Source of the DNA: Psococerastis gibbosa | Lineage: Eukaryota; Arthropoda; Insecta; Psocodea; Psocidae | Assembly (NCBI GenBank): GCA_963971405.1 | Contig: OZ020487.1 | Coordinates: 24,351,371 to 24,415,370 of the forward strand | DNA: 64,000 nucleotides | Direction of reading: 5' to 3' | In this document: positions 11,145 through 21,907 of the stretch, one piece after another | How the letters are laid out: each line of letters starts with the position of its first letter | Position numbering within the stretch: position 1 is the first letter of the stretch | Made by a program: the position numbers and the translations under genes | Notes under the pieces: generated by a model | Seen by the model: the letters and a program-made list of their open reading frames with translations, nothing else | What the model was told of the DNA's origin: nothing | Databases searched by the model: none

Positions 11145-11350
11145 GACATAAAAACTAATAGGTATCGGCAAATTAACAATAATTCAACAGGCAGGCTTCC
11201 AACCCATTACAGGCGCAGTAAGTTCGGCGCACATAAGCCAGGTTCCTCACATTCTAAATAGCTTGATTTAAACTGTATTAAGGCTTGTGGAGAGAACCAC
11301 GCACTCTTGTAGGCCTACTAGGAAGCGACTTTTTACCGCTTCATTGCGAT
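11145..11350. repeat. Dispersed repeat, unknown class (copy 1)
   Basis: Shares ordered blocks with 16790-17010: 'aaattaacaat', 'ggcgcagtaag', 'taaatagctt', 'gaaccacg' and 'actttttacc'. The last part also recurs at about 40490-40565. No coding capacity or clear ends are visible. It abuts the Harbinger-like MITE starting at 11358. Confidence 0.5.
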
Positions 11351-11357
11351 TCAGTTA

Positions 11358-11752
11358 GGCGCATATTCCACCGACCGGCTAGGGCTAAATACAAATACGG
11401 TGACGTGGTAGCAGACAATCAAGACTTAGGCGGGGTTTCCACCGACCTCGCATTGCAGAATGCAAATGACGTTGATGGAAATTTTTGTTTTACTCTATGC
11501 CATAGTTAAAATTGATCAATGATCATAGAGTAAAATCACAAACAAACAAACTAAAATTAAAAAATGGCGTCATGGGATATGTTAAGTATAAACATTTTAA
11601 TAGATTTCTATAAAAAGTAAAATTAAAATTTCCGTCAATGCCATTTGCATTCTGCAATGCGAGGTCGGTGGAAACCCCGCCTAAGTCTTGAATGTCTGCT
11701 ACCACGTCACCGTATTTGTATTTAGCCCTAGCCGGTCGGTGGAATATGCGCC
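11358..11752. mobile_element. Harbinger-like MITE with ~130-bp inverted repeats
   Basis: The left arm GGCGCATATTCCACCGACC is complementary to the right arm ending at 11752, and both arms continue for about 130 bp through 'gacgtggtagcagac' and 'cttaggcggggtttcc'. TTA is found on both sides (11355-11357 and 11753-11755), the 3-bp duplication usual for PIF/Harbinger transposons. No transposase is present. A truncated relative is at 41377-41688. Confidence 0.75.
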
Positions 11753-11759
11753 TTAGCCA

Positions 11760-12322
11760 GTATACCCAGTAATCAGTAATGGCCGTACCGTGCTGGGTCT
11801 TATATATGTATTTCTAATAAAATCGTATTGAATTTCTTTAATCAGGGCACTCTTGCCCGGCGTCCTGAGCATGTACATACATATTGTATACATACTATGT
11901 ATTAGGACTCTTGCTAAGAACCGTTGTGGACTTGTGGTGCTTTATTAAGTAAGATTAACATTGACGTAGTAGGTACGATAAATGGTATCGTTTATAATAT
12001 TTTGATGCGAAAAAAGTAATTTATTTTTAGCAACATCTTAATTTCTTCAATTCTTAAATGTAAATCTTAAGTTGGTTAAAAAAATAAAAAAAATTGATAA
12101 TTCTTGAAACCACTCCAAGCTTAATCTGTGTTTCCCGCTTTTTTGTACTCACGTTGAGTAGTCTGTGTCTTTTTCGTCTTATCTTTATCTTCTGCTCTCA
12201 TCTCACAAACACAAAATGTTTCTATTGTATTTTTAGTTTCTCTAATTAAATAATTGTTTTGTCATTTTGGGTGTCTTATTTCACTTGAACGTGCATAATT
12301 AATTAATATTTCATAAAAAGTA
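11760..12322. other. Upstream region of PTAR1; no gene seen
   Basis: AT-rich DNA between the MITE and PTAR1 exon 1, so the likely place for the PTAR1 promoter and 5' UTR. A pyrimidine-rich stretch lies at about 12155-12210. I cannot point to a certain TATA box or initiator. Confidence 0.35.
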
Positions 12323-15300
12323 ATGTCTTCTTTACACTGTTCTTTTGCTGATAAAATAATTGAAGACTTGATCAAAGCCATAAAAGCGGATTCTAGCCTG
12401 TGAGTATCCCATTAATTATTAGACAACCTACTCCTTTATTATATTAGGTTAATACTTATTATTTGTGATATATTTAATGATGCTACTGAGTTTACGGCAA
12501 TACCCTTTATTTGAAATCGTAAATTAGCTACATCTTTACATTGCTCATCCCATGCTTATTCAGTTATAACCGGGTAACCGAGCAACTGTCAAATTTTCCC
12601 TTCCCCCAATTTACGATGAATTTGAAGGCAATGGTGAAGGTCTCTTAGGCTTCGGCAATGAGTTGTAGTGTTTATCTTTTTTAAGATGTTCTTTTATATC
12701 ATCTTCCCCGTTGATTCCTATGGAGAAATTCTCTCGGCAAATATCGCAGTAAGCTTGGTACTGATTTTTATCTACCTACAAAAGATATAAATTAGCTTAG
12801 TACTTGTTAGCCGCTTGAAACAATAAAAAACAATAAAAATTGTAGTAGACGCTAAGCTGAGCTACAAAATCGAGCATGGTATTCAATATATAACGTTAAT
12901 CAGATATTCACATCGATTTGGTGAAATCCCTCACTTTCTTCACAGGTTTTGATTTTGATGTTCATTGGTTGGACGGTATACATCTAAATAGGTACAGGCT
13001 ATATTAAGAGTGTAGTATATAGTGAGGTGAGCCATGAGATATACTGTAGTACGTAATAACGTAGATAGCCCCATGAATTAAAAATCTCCAAGTTCTAGGC
13101 TGTTAATTGTTAATACTATGAAGCTGAAGGATTGTGTCCTGTGTAGCTTAGACATATTCTGTGATTTAAATAGGGATCTTTAATTTCATCGGAAGATTAA
13201 TCCAACCCGTTTCTTGTCAAAATGAACAGCTGTTACTTTTTACTACGGTTGGCCTATTATAATTTACTAATTTAGTAGACTTTAATTCTTTGGGGTTATT
13301 AAAGCCACCACTGCTATTATGTAGACATGGACGATACGCGTGATTTGCCGTAGTCTTTTTATTGTAGGAATAGGGCTTGATGAATGATCGGTTCAAACCC
13401 ACTGAGTCTACTTCAGAAGATTTCTATGAGTTGGCGTGGCTAGCGGAAAACCGTTCACTTTCGTGCGGTCGGATTAACGCCAGCTTCTGAAATCGACAAG
13501 AAATCTCCCTCCAGCCCTATTCCCACATTTAAAAAAAAGACGTCAGCAACTCCCGCTTGTCGATTCGTCCAAGCGTTGCGGGCCTTACCCTTACACTCTA
13601 TCAAGATAAGGTTGATTTTCGGAATCCCCTATAACATTAACGCAAGTCGTATATATACTGTGTATATTTTTTATATTGGAGGAGAACCAATTATATATTA
13701 TATACCAACTTCTCTACCAACCAAACCGCTATAGAGTGTACCGCTTAAGAGTGTGCAGCCCGTAGGAAATTGGCAGCCCGAAATTTTATACTTTTTATAT
13801 TAAATTGAATTATCTAAGCATGTTATTTAAGATTTGGTTCATTAAAGTTGTAAAAGACTACTTCATGCATCTTATAAAAAGATATTTTTAATTTTCGAAA
13901 TTGTAGTTTTTTCATAAACATGATAATATTTTATAGAAAATAAATTTTCACGTATAATCGATTTTATAAAACAAATACAATTTCGAAAACTAAAAATACC
14001 TTATTATATGATGCATGAAGTAGACTTCTACAACTTAAATGTGTCAAATCTTTAATAACTTGCTTAGTTAATTAATATAAAAATAAAACGTATTAAATTT
14101 CGGGCTGCCAATTTCCTACGGGCTGTACACTGTTAACGCTCACTATTGATCCACCCGCTATTATATGAGGCATATTATGCATGGTAAAGGTGTAGTTTAG
14201 CTACCCCGCTGTATCAAAAGTCGAATGAAAATGCTTTTAATATGGAAGGAAAACATCCCATTTGCAAGGGAATTCATATTTTAAGCAAGGGTTGTATTAT
14301 TTACATGCCTCTGACAATGCTCCTTCCAGAAAAAATGGTATGAGCATTTGTCCCTATGCAAAAATTCTAACTAAATTCGGCTGTAACTCAAAAACTATAG
14401 TTTTCCGACTTTTAATTCTTTCGCAAATGGGTTTCTTTAAAGCTAAATCAACGATATAGAACCAAATTTTGTGATTTTATGAGGGGCCTTTACCTTATGC
14501 TTTACAACAGCACAGATTAGTTTCATTTGTAACTTATTTTTTAGCTTAATAAATAATTAAAAAATTTTGCCTGTTAGTATGCAGGGTGAGAAATCACCTG
14601 ACATTCATAGATATTGGTGTAAATTATGGTCTAAATAAAATTTACTGTAGGTCTAGGTTTTGGGAATTTAACACTTTCATTGAATACTAGGCTTATATTG
14701 TTAGGTGTCAGAAAATACTTAAACCAAGTTACTTTTTGTAACTTGGATTACCTTATTTATCCAGCGATATGTGTTCTTCCAAATGGGATTGTAAGGAATT
14801 GTTAGTTTCTCCTTAGGCCTTGCCTTTTTATTCTTTGCCATAACTAGGTCAATTTCAAAATCTATTCAACGCAGTAGTCAATTAATTACAGATAATTTAG
14901 CTTCTGTCATTATGTCGCCGTAGCAAGATGTTCAGCTACGGTGATATTATATTTTGTTTTCTAAAAATAACAACTTGTCATTTTTTTTCCTCTGTTTGTA
15001 AACGAAACAGTTCTGCGGTACAAAATGAACTGGTATGAGTGTAGTGGCATAGGGAATAGCAAATTCGTATTTCTATGAGTTTCTCCTGCAGTCCGATCAT
15101 GGCGATTTGGGATTATTATAATACCGGGGTTTATTATTATTGCTCACTGCTCTACATACTCTAGACTCAAATGATAGAGTGAAGAAATGGTAATCAATAT
15201 TTTTCATTAGCCGTTATTACAAAATTCTTGATTTTTACATTTAGAAATTATTTATAGCGGGAATGAATACTCAACCCAAGACAACCAATCAACAATCAGA

Positions 15301-18300
15301 GCGAGAATCCACCATATGTTAGTAATGGGCGCTATGATTGGGAATTAGCAACCCGATCACTGGAGGTACTTCTCCTTTAGTTTAGAATTTTATATTAAAA
15401 GAACCTTTATACAATTTTACTGTGAAGCATAAGGCTTTACACACCGAATAATATGACACGACGCGTGGGAAATGAAACAAACTTGACCGCGATTGTTATG
15501 CATTGTTTGGGCCGTTGACCTTGTGATATCAACAACTGTAGTTGGTCTATTGACAATACGCGATACGATAACAGCTAGGCTATGTATCTTCTTCCTCTTC
15601 TTTAAATGCCTCTTTTATCGAAGATTGGCGTTCATCATGTTAATTTGTACCTTGGAGGCTGATGCTCTGAAAATAAAAAGTCATGCTCCTGACAAACCAC
15701 TGCCTTAGGTTTTTCAACCAGGATGTTATTCTTCTGCGCTCAGTCCTTCTATAATCCCTTGTAGAAGGCGATTCTTTTCGTACATCATCACACAGCCTGA
15801 GTACGTAAGTTTCCGTTTCGTAACCGTCAACAGCACCTCGGCTTCTGTATTTCTCGGCATTAGGGTCACGATCGCTCCAGGATATGCCCAGCATTCGTCT
15901 GTTTATCGGTACATTTCAAATGCACTGATTCTGCTCTGCATGTTCAATGGGGCTGCGAATTTCCATCCACTCACTGTTTACAATGTATCCGAGGTACCGG
16001 TATTGTATTCAGATTTAAGGCTATATGCAGTATGTAGCTAAAAATTAAGAGCGAACGATCACTTATTTTTCCTCATTAGGCGGCAATTACACCGGCGATT
16101 TCACTTCATTTGTGATTTGAGATTTTTTGTTTGTTTTGTTTTAAGGAGACTATTATGTAGATACTTAACTTATCTATTATAAATTAAGTATCTACATAAT
16201 AGTCTCCTTAAAACAAAACAAACAAAAAATCACAAATGAAAAAAATCGCCGGTGGAATTGCCGCCTTATCACTTTTCAGATTTAAATTGTAACCAAATTA
16301 ATGCGGTTTATTGTTGCAGAGTTTCATTTGAAATCGTTGCAACCGCCACTAATGAAAATAGAAACTCGTCACCCGTCTTAAGAGGAGAAGGAACGCTGGG
16401 ATTGGAGTCATGGGTGTTAAAGCACGTCCTACCACACGCTACTCAGCAAATCCTCGATGGCACGGTCCGAAAAGATCCTGACCGACTTATCCCGTATTTG
16501 TCGACTGTTAATCTTATAAATCCTGACATGCCCTCGGCTTGGGGACGTCGGAAAGAGTTGCTACTTATGCGTCGGCTGTCATTTAAGGACGAACTCAGGC
16601 TAACACGAATGGTGTTATCTTGGAAACCGAAATGCAATGCGGCTTTAGCTCACAGGAGATGGCTCATCACAAAAAAACTCATCCCCGGTAATGTTCTTGT
16701 CTATTATATACATACTCTATATTATATAAGGAAGTGGGTAAGGTGGTCAAATGAAATGTGACCGAGTTTGTAGAGTTCCAACATAAAAAAAGAAAATTGT
16801 GGCAAATGAAAAACAAATTAACAATCCCGCAGGTAGGGCTGACAACAAAATCCGGCCCAGTAAGTATCTGCGCCCATCTAAATAGCTTAATTATGACTGT
16901 AATTAGCTAATGACAGGAACCACGAAGCTTAATTTCAGTCACTACTTTTTACCTCTTCGTTGCATGCGCTGTGGACGCCCACCTTACCCTCCTGCACAGA
17001 GGTGACTGATTGAAGAGATAATTCAGATGCCTACGTAGGTATAAGCTGGTAGTAACGCCTCTCAATAAAATACTGTAGAGCCTGCTGATCAGCTGATCAA
17101 TACTGCATATCATATTATGAATCCTTCCATAAGTGCAGCTATGCCAACGGCCGAAACATATTGCCAGAAAACCAATGCGGTCGTGGGCATAGGTTTAATG
17201 GGCTACATAGACTCTAGGCACATGCATTGTGTATACGATTAGATATATATTTATTTAAAGACTTTTTATGGACCCAGGCCTATAGGTCCCTTGTCCAATG
17301 CCAACGACCCCATGGAGTTCGGGCATTATTTGTATTGCTTCCGTATGAATTTTTCGCCATTAGCAAACTGGTATTCGTTCTCGATGCCAACCCACACCGC
17401 CTACAAGTGATAATGGACAAACTGAGACAAGCTTACCATTGACGTAATGAAACAGGTAAAGACATGGCTTAACCAAGTACAGATACGAGTCCATGCAGTC
17501 ATTATATAAAAACCCAGAGACCATAGTCCGCTTTGTATGTGTAAATTATTTTTTTTTTTTTTAATGGAAACCTAGACTTTGCCATTATATTGCTTAACAA
17601 GGACAGTAGTCCGCTTTTTTCTTGTTTTCAATGTTAATATTTTATATCAGGTTTGATGTGCCACCCTCCCACGCTTCGGCTTGAGGGGGCACATGTTGTA
17701 ATTTCACGTTCACATGTTCATTTTTGTTGAGAAATACACGGTTTTCTATTCTATTCTATAATAAATTTCACTTGTCTTATTTTAGGCGATAAGTTATTGA
17801 TACTGAGAGAAGAACTAAATCTGACGTCCATCTTAGCTGACTACTATCACAGTAACTACCATGCCTGGACACACAGACTGTGGGCAATGCAAAACCTGGT
17901 GCCCGTCAACGCTTCTGCCCAATTCCAATCGTCTGTTCTTCTAGACGAGTTTACCAAAAGAGATATGTGTACTTTATTTATTTTCACTCATCTTCCTACC
18001 TACCTTGCTGAGCTCGAAGACAACCTTGAATTTGTTACCTCACATGTTTCGGACCACAGTGGTTTGCACTATCGGAAATTTTTGATAAGTCAAATATTTT
18101 TAATATTTCGAAACTATCAAAATAATAGTTGTTTTGCAGTTGATCTACCTAGCATAGAAAGTGAGCAGGGAAAGGAGGCTTTGCTTCATTATAGTAGCTT
18201 AAAAAAGCGCCTAAAAAAATTCCTGGCCCACCATAAGGTTTCTAGTCTTTTAACTGATTATTCAAATCATTTAGATGTACAGTTTACAATATTTGATGTT

Positions 18301-18597
18301 TTATTAAGTATTTTAATTGATGAAATGAACTCTAATTTGTCGCTTAACCAGCTTTACTTAGATCATGAAGCTTTATGGACTTTTCGTAGGTTCCTCATGT
18401 ACAACTTCCAATTGCTTTCCAATGAAATAAAAGTAGTTTCTAATTCTTCACATGGTGATAAAGACAGTAAAAATATTTCTGGGGACGTTGAAATTCTGTT
18501 GGCTTTGATTCGTAGTGATGAGGAGGCTGCTATAAAACGTTTTAGTGGTTGCCCCTCCGTTGATGCGTTTTCAAGATGGCTGTCGAAAAATTTTTGA
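12323..18597 (+). CDS. PTAR1: PTAR1, protein prenyltransferase alpha-subunit repeat-containing protein
   Basis: Coding exons are 12323-12399, 16320-16687 and 17786-18597, totalling 418 aa; vertebrate PTAR1 is about 400 aa. Junction phases agree (phase 2 then phase 1), and all introns are GT-AG. Exon 1 supplies a short helical N-terminus ('FADKIIEDLIKAIKAD'). Exons 2-3 carry prenyltransferase alpha tetratricopeptide-like repeats: 'LGLESWVLK', 'NPDMPSAWGRRKELL', 'NAALAHRRWLI', 'NYHAWTHRLWAMQNL', 'HSGLHYRKFLI' and 'DHEALWTFRRF'. Known family role: alpha subunit of geranylgeranyltransferase type III with RabGGTase beta, which prenylates SNAREs such as YKT6. A foldback element sits 55 bp before exon 2, and intron 2 holds a LINE 3' end. 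Exon 1 assignment rests on phase, start codon and helical pattern, so it is slightly less certain. Confidence 0.88.
12611..12775 (-). CDS. Antisense zinc-finger terminal exon (host gene fragment or transposase-derived)
   Basis: On the minus strand a 55-codon segment follows a good acceptor ('cttttgtag') and ends in TAA. It encodes a Cys2-His2-type finger: 'YCDICRENFSIGINGEDDIKEHLKKDKHYN' in essence (Cys, Cys, then two His about 5 apart), followed by a basic Pro/Ser tail. This CxxCxxxFSI..G..D...H....H form is common in hAT/ZBED-related transposases and proteins derived from them. No upstream exon was recognised, so it may be a captured fragment. It lies within PTAR1 intron 1 on the opposite strand. 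Confidence 0.5.
   Translation of the reverse strand, partial: VDKNQYQAYCDICRENFSIGINGEDDIKEHLKKDKHYNSLPKPKRPSPLPSNSS
13749..14132. mobile_element. TTAA-flanked foldback MITE (reference copy)
   Basis: The arms are GAGTGTGCAGCCCGTAGG on the left and the complement of CAGTGTACAGCCCGTAGG on the right, with TTAA immediately outside both ends (13745-13748 and 14133-14136). Inverted blocks continue inwards ('cgaaatt', 'tgcatgaagtag'). A TTAA duplication is the hallmark of piggyBac-type insertion; the relation is inferred because there is no transposase. Related copies: 929-1283, 20254-20425, 32596-32969, 56735-57135 and 60103-60287. It lies in PTAR1 intron 1. Confidence 0.7.
14187..14500 (+). mobile_element. 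Short TIR element, empty-site relative of the 44391-46882 unit
   Basis: The start 'ggtaaaggtgtagtttagc' and the end 'gaggggcctttacctt' are inverted relatives. The body ('cgctgtatcaaaagtcgaat', 'ttaagcaagggttgt', 'ttcggctgtaactcaaaaac') matches, on the opposite strand, both flanks of the LINE inside USP3 intron 2. The LINE is absent here, so this copy shows the uninterrupted element. Its short open frame is not a gene. Confidence 0.65.
14510..15600. other. PTAR1 intron 1 DNA with a terminal repeat near 15100
   Basis: No gene is seen. At about 15099-15131 'gatcatggcgat' and 'ataataccggggttta' match the outer end of the nested element near 46840-46890. The partner end is not evident here. Confidence 0.4.
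15640..15912 (-). pseudogene. RTE-like reverse transcriptase C-terminal fragment (weak)
   Basis: The minus-strand frame begins 'NRRMLGISWSDRDPNAEKY', resembling the 'RR.LGI.W.DR..N.E' motif found after the reverse transcriptase in RTE-type elements, and continues through an Arg-rich region. Only ~90 codons are open, so it is at best a remnant. Confidence 0.35.
16079..16265. mobile_element. Harbinger-like foldback MITE next to PTAR1 exon 2
   Basis: A near-perfect 187-bp hairpin: GGCGGCAATTACACCGGCG on the left and its near-complement CGCCGGTGGAATTGCCGCC on the right, with TTA at both flanks (16076-16078 and 16266-16268). The central arms contain 'ggagactattatgtagatac'. The same core recurs at 42343-42651, 58168-58378 and 58671-58947. 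It ends 54 bp before PTAR1 exon 2, so it is close to where a branch point would lie. Confidence 0.85.
16790..17010. repeat. Dispersed repeat, unknown class (copy 2)
   Basis: Matches 11145-11350 block by block ('caaattaacaa', 'cagtaagtatctgcgc', 'taaatagctta', 'aaccacg', 'cactactttttacc'). Located in PTAR1 intron 2. Confidence 0.5.
17290..17455 (+). repeat. Dispersed repeat with coding-like reading (copy 1)
   Basis: Resembles the reverse complement of 33450-33650: 'gccaacgacccca', 'gggcattatttgtattgctt', 'ttcgccattagcaaactgg', 'gacaaac' and 'aatgaaacag' recur in order. The minus-strand copy translates to 'ANANDPMDFGHYLYCF' over a longer frame. No family is recognised. Confidence 0.5.
17495..17760 (+). 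mobile_element. Non-LTR retrotransposon 3' end (TTCTA-tailed)
   Basis: Blocks 'agtccgctttgtatgtgtaa', 'caaggacagtagtccgc', 'gtgccaccctcccacgcttc' and 'gaaatacacggttttc', plus a terminal (TTCTA)n, match on the opposite strand the 3' UTR of the longer copy at 53110-54430. Only the 3' UTR and tail are present, as expected for a strongly 5'-truncated insertion. It lies at the end of PTAR1 intron 2; the tail ends some 25 bp before exon 3. Confidence 0.7.
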
Positions 18598-18599
18598 TA

Positions 18600-19168
18600 T
18601 TAAATTACGGCCCTTGGTTTCTATCAATAATTAATTAGGGCAAGTAAGAAGAAAACTTTTGATTCTCATGCGATGTGAGTTAAATATAATGTAATATTTC
18701 ATCAGATATTATAGCACCGTTACCAAGATGGTACGAAACGTAATAACCTTCCCTTATTGCTTTCCAATTTATACGTAGTATAAGGAAAGCTTTTTATTAC
18801 TGAAAGTGCATTTTACTCCTAAATAAACTCTATTGCTCTATTGAAGATTGTGATACATAGTATCAAAATAAATCCATATTATAAACTTACAATTACAATA
18901 AAAATAAAAGTATAAAAATATTGTGCTTTGTCATTCGCCCAGCTACAGTACACACCGTAATGCTAACTTACGAAAAGTTTTTCGATAATTAGTTATGCTA
19001 GAAAGAAATTTGTCAAGCACATTGCGCATTAAATGATGGGTATATAAAATGTAAATACGGCAATGTATTTAAATATAGTATAGTAGTATACATGAGAATC
19101 ACAATTAAGTAGATACCCTGCCGTAATTGAATGTGTAACTTAGTTAAAGTACAAATAAATTGTTTTCT
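18600..19168. other. Convergent intergenic region, PTAR1 and LDAH 3' ends
   Basis: No gene is seen. The stretch holds the 3' UTRs of two convergent genes. AATAAA at 18822-18827 and 18867-18872, then further A/T-rich hexamers near 18898, are candidate polyadenylation signals for PTAR1. Confidence 0.5.
18822..18872 (+). terminator. Candidate PTAR1 polyadenylation signals
   Basis: Two AATAAA hexamers, about 225 and 270 bp after the PTAR1 stop codon, are at the usual distance. The cleavage site is not determinable by eye. Confidence 0.45.
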
Positions 19169-20107
19169 TTAATTATAGTTTGAATTGGTCGTTTCCCTTA
19201 ACCATTCCACCAAAAAGTTACTCACTTCTAAATAATCCTCAAGGAAGAACATGTGTCCTACTTTTTTTGGGCTTAAACGTATGTCAAGACTTGGCATTTT
19301 TCTTTTTAAATAATAACACCAGGAACCAGCCAAATTGTCTCCTTCCGATATATACATATGTATTTTAGCTCTATCGTTTAAAATCCATTGAAAGTGGGTT
19401 TGATTCATTGGGTGTACAACAAGTAACTCCTTGGCCAAAAATATCCACTTGTCGTAGAAATGTCTTGAAAGGATTTTGGAGACACAATATGCATAACTGG
19501 GACGTAAAATTAACTTCCAGAAGTTTTTTCTAATTACAAATGGCAAACGATCCTGCATACTCACCAAAATCTTTGCTGTGGACGCAATTGGGTAATATAA
19601 GAGAAAGGCTATAAACTTTAAAAACCACGTGTCAGGTTTCATTATAACCGGCATAAGAAAATAGGCATCGCGGATTATGGAAGCGAACTCGGGACTTTGC
19701 AGTAAATGCAATGTTAAATAACAACTTGTTGAGTGGTCTATGCAAATTACATTCAGTCCTTTCAAGTATCTGCGAAACAGCTCCTTCTTCATTTCAACTT
19801 GGTTTGCTAGAGTCATCTTTTCTTCAATATCTCGGTTACTCAATTCATCGGAGGTAAAGCCAACCAGTCCCACAGTCCACACAGGGAAATCGGTCTCGGT
19901 ATGTGTGACGTGTGAAAATTTTTCGTAAAACTCGGGAAAGCCTGGGTTACCGGTGCCAATAACAAGTAATGTGGCTGGCCTTGTTTTCTGAATACGGCGC
20001 GGAGGATGTCCACCAAAAGACATTATTTTCAGAGCGGACCCATTGATTTTGATTGTTTCTTCTTCTTTTACAATACCTTGATTGTAGTCTCTTTCGCATG
20101 TCGCCAT
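19169..20107 (-). CDS. LDAH: LDAH-like lipid droplet-associated hydrolase, intronless
   Basis: A single 312-aa open frame; vertebrate LDAH is about 325 aa. Features in order: an N-terminal strand; 'LLVIGTGNPGFPEFYEKF' near residues 47-64, the family's oxyanion-loop signature (PGNPG..FY..F); 'GLVGFTSDELS'; the nucleophile region 'VICIDHSTSCY' with Ser126; a hydrophobic insert (about 161-185) that could contact membrane or droplet; Asp257 in 'SEGDNLAGSWCYY'; and His285 in 'VGHMFF'. The family acts as an alpha/beta hydrolase on lipid droplets in sterol and lipid turnover. Odd: the expected Gly-x-Ser-x-Gly elbow is Asp-His-Ser-Thr-Ser, so both glycines are replaced while Ser, Asp and His remain. 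The frame has no introns, unlike vertebrate LDAH, so it could be a retrocopy, although no poly(A) tract or duplication is evident. Confidence 0.85.
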   Translation of the reverse strand: MATCERDYNQGIVKEEETIKINGSALKIMSFGGHPPRRIQKTRPATLLVIGTGNPGFPEFYEKFSHVTHTETDFPVWTVGLVGFTSDELSNRDIEEKMTLANQVEMKKELFRRYLKGLNVICIDHSTSCYLTLHLLQSPEFASIIRDAYFLMPVIMKPDTWFLKFIAFLLYYPIASTAKILVSMQDRLPFVIRKNFWKLILRPSYAYCVSKILSRHFYDKWIFLAKELLVVHPMNQTHFQWILNDRAKIHMYISEGDNLAGSWCYYLKRKMPSLDIRLSPKKVGHMFFLEDYLEVSNFLVEWLRETTNSNYN

Positions 20108-20253
20108 ATTTACCGTCCCGTTAATTTCAAGACAGCATTAAAATCCATGAAAAGTAACACCTATAGTGACAAACATAGTCTATTAATTATAATCGATTAC
20201 TAGTTGAGTAGGTGCCTATAAAGGCATTTTTTTTCTTATTAACTGTACATTAA

Positions 20254-20425
20254 GAGTGTATATCCCGTAGGAAATTGGCAGCCCGAAATTTAATAGGAAG
20301 GCCTACTTTTTATTTAATTAACTAAGTTAAGCAAGTTATTATTATTGTAGAAGACTACTTCATAAGGTAGGCCCCTATTTTTAATTTTCGAAATTACAGT
20401 TTTTTCATAATCGACTTTGTACAAA
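20254..20425. mobile_element. TTAA-family MITE, left half only
   Basis: Begins GAGTGTATATCCCGTAGG directly after TTAA (20250-20253) and continues with 'aaattggcagcccgaaatt', as in 13749-14132. It ends without a right arm, so it is truncated. It lies about 150 bp upstream of the LDAH start codon. Confidence 0.6.
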
Positions 20426-20429
20426 AAAT

Positions 20430-21900
20430 GCGTAGTGGGGTACTCCGATTTGCTCTTAATAGTCTTATACAAAATTGGCTTACCTACCTCCTAGGCAGAC
20501 CCATGCTCGACTGAGACCTCCAATACAGTCTGAATGTAGCCTAAACAAGGCCTGTTAAGGATATGGAATGTCTTCACAAATACACCATTAATTACAAACA
20601 CTGTTAGGCCTATTAGTCACGACTTGACGACTATAGTATACATATCAGTTCAATGGTCACAAGTTCAACTCTATAGGCTATACTCTGTATACTCTTCGTC
20701 TGTTTGCTGTCAAAATGAGAAAAATCCCAATTCGTAGCTAGCCTATGTACCTAAAAAAATCCCCGGTGGACACCTGGTGTTTTGGGTGATTTCAATGCTT
20801 TATGGTCTGAGCATCGGGATGTTACTCCATGGGGATGAAAATCACGCTTCATCGTTACGATTGCCCCCCCCCCCCCCCAAATAAAATTCTAGATCCGCCA
20901 ATTTTAGCATCGAAATGCCTTTCTGTAGAGCTGTCTACTCGTATACTAGCGATGGATGATTTTCGGTGGCATGCTGCCACCCACTATCGGTTTGCTTTTC
21001 GTCATCAAGGTCAAGGTGGAGGAAGCCTTTTGTAAAACGTAGTCTATCTTTAGTCGTGCCGAAATATTAGGTCTGACTGGCCTAGCCGATGCCAATAAAA
21101 TAAAAATGGAAAAACAATCTGACATCAACTACCGGTTGATTCTTACTAGGTATACCGAAAGCTCATAATTTTCTTTATCATCGGTTGAAAAAAAATTAGA
21201 ATCAATGCCCTTACCACGGTGCGGGTTTTTTCCCCACTGCGCCAAGTCAATAACAACTATTATTTTTCACCAAACGTCACCCATTCGAATTCCATGCGTA
21301 GAAAATCATTAATTTGATGTCATAATAAAAAAAAATCTTTTAGTCTATACCCAGAAACTATAGTTCAAGTGCCGAAAACATACTATCCTAATCATTGCCT
21401 TTTGGTCATGGTGTGGGGTGAGTCAATCTCACATCGTCAATATTTCGTGGTAAATATAAGGCGGATGGCCGGGTGTGGTTCTTTGCCCCGAGTGGATCTT
21501 TCCAAATTACGCTTGTAGAAGTGTTAGTTAATATTAAAATAACATAGAAGGTATGATATTGCAGAAGACAGCATATTTCAGGCGTAGATTTGAGCAATTA
21601 TCGTAGGTATGCATGGGCTTGCCCTATTTCAATTATTGCTCATTTTAAATGGCCTACCGTTCTTTTATCAGACTAGACAAGAACTAAGTTTTCACTTCTT
21701 TGGGTTAATGCCACTTAGCAGTGACAGATAATTTGAAAAAATACTGCCACATGTATATTTATTGGAGACAAATGAACCTCGACTGCGAAGGACTGCAAAC
21801 TTTTTCAAGGCATGTTGGCACAGTATTGGCATCCAGTTTGCAGAGTGTGAAGTTCATTCGGCTTAATTAAGTTGTGCTATAATGGTCCTATTATATCCAA
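20430..21900. other. Intergenic, no host gene seen
   Basis: Upstream of LDAH. It contains the endonuclease fragment at 20770-20838, a C homopolymer near 20865-20878 and otherwise unassigned DNA. No long open frame with recognisable homology is present. Confidence 0.4.
20770..20838 (+). pseudogene. Non-LTR retrotransposon endonuclease fragment
   Basis: About 23 codons read 'VLGDFNALWSEHRDVTPWG'. The GDFNA...WG signature is characteristic of the apurinic-type endonuclease domain of non-LTR elements. Nothing else of the element is recognisable on either side. Confidence 0.5.
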
Positions 21901-21907
21901 GGTATAA

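Noticed and set aside
11429-11681. Inner TTA/TAA-bounded segment as a separate nested MITE
   Set aside because: The inverted repeats run on continuously into the outer arms, so a single element is simpler. The truncated copy at 41377-41688 leaves some doubt.
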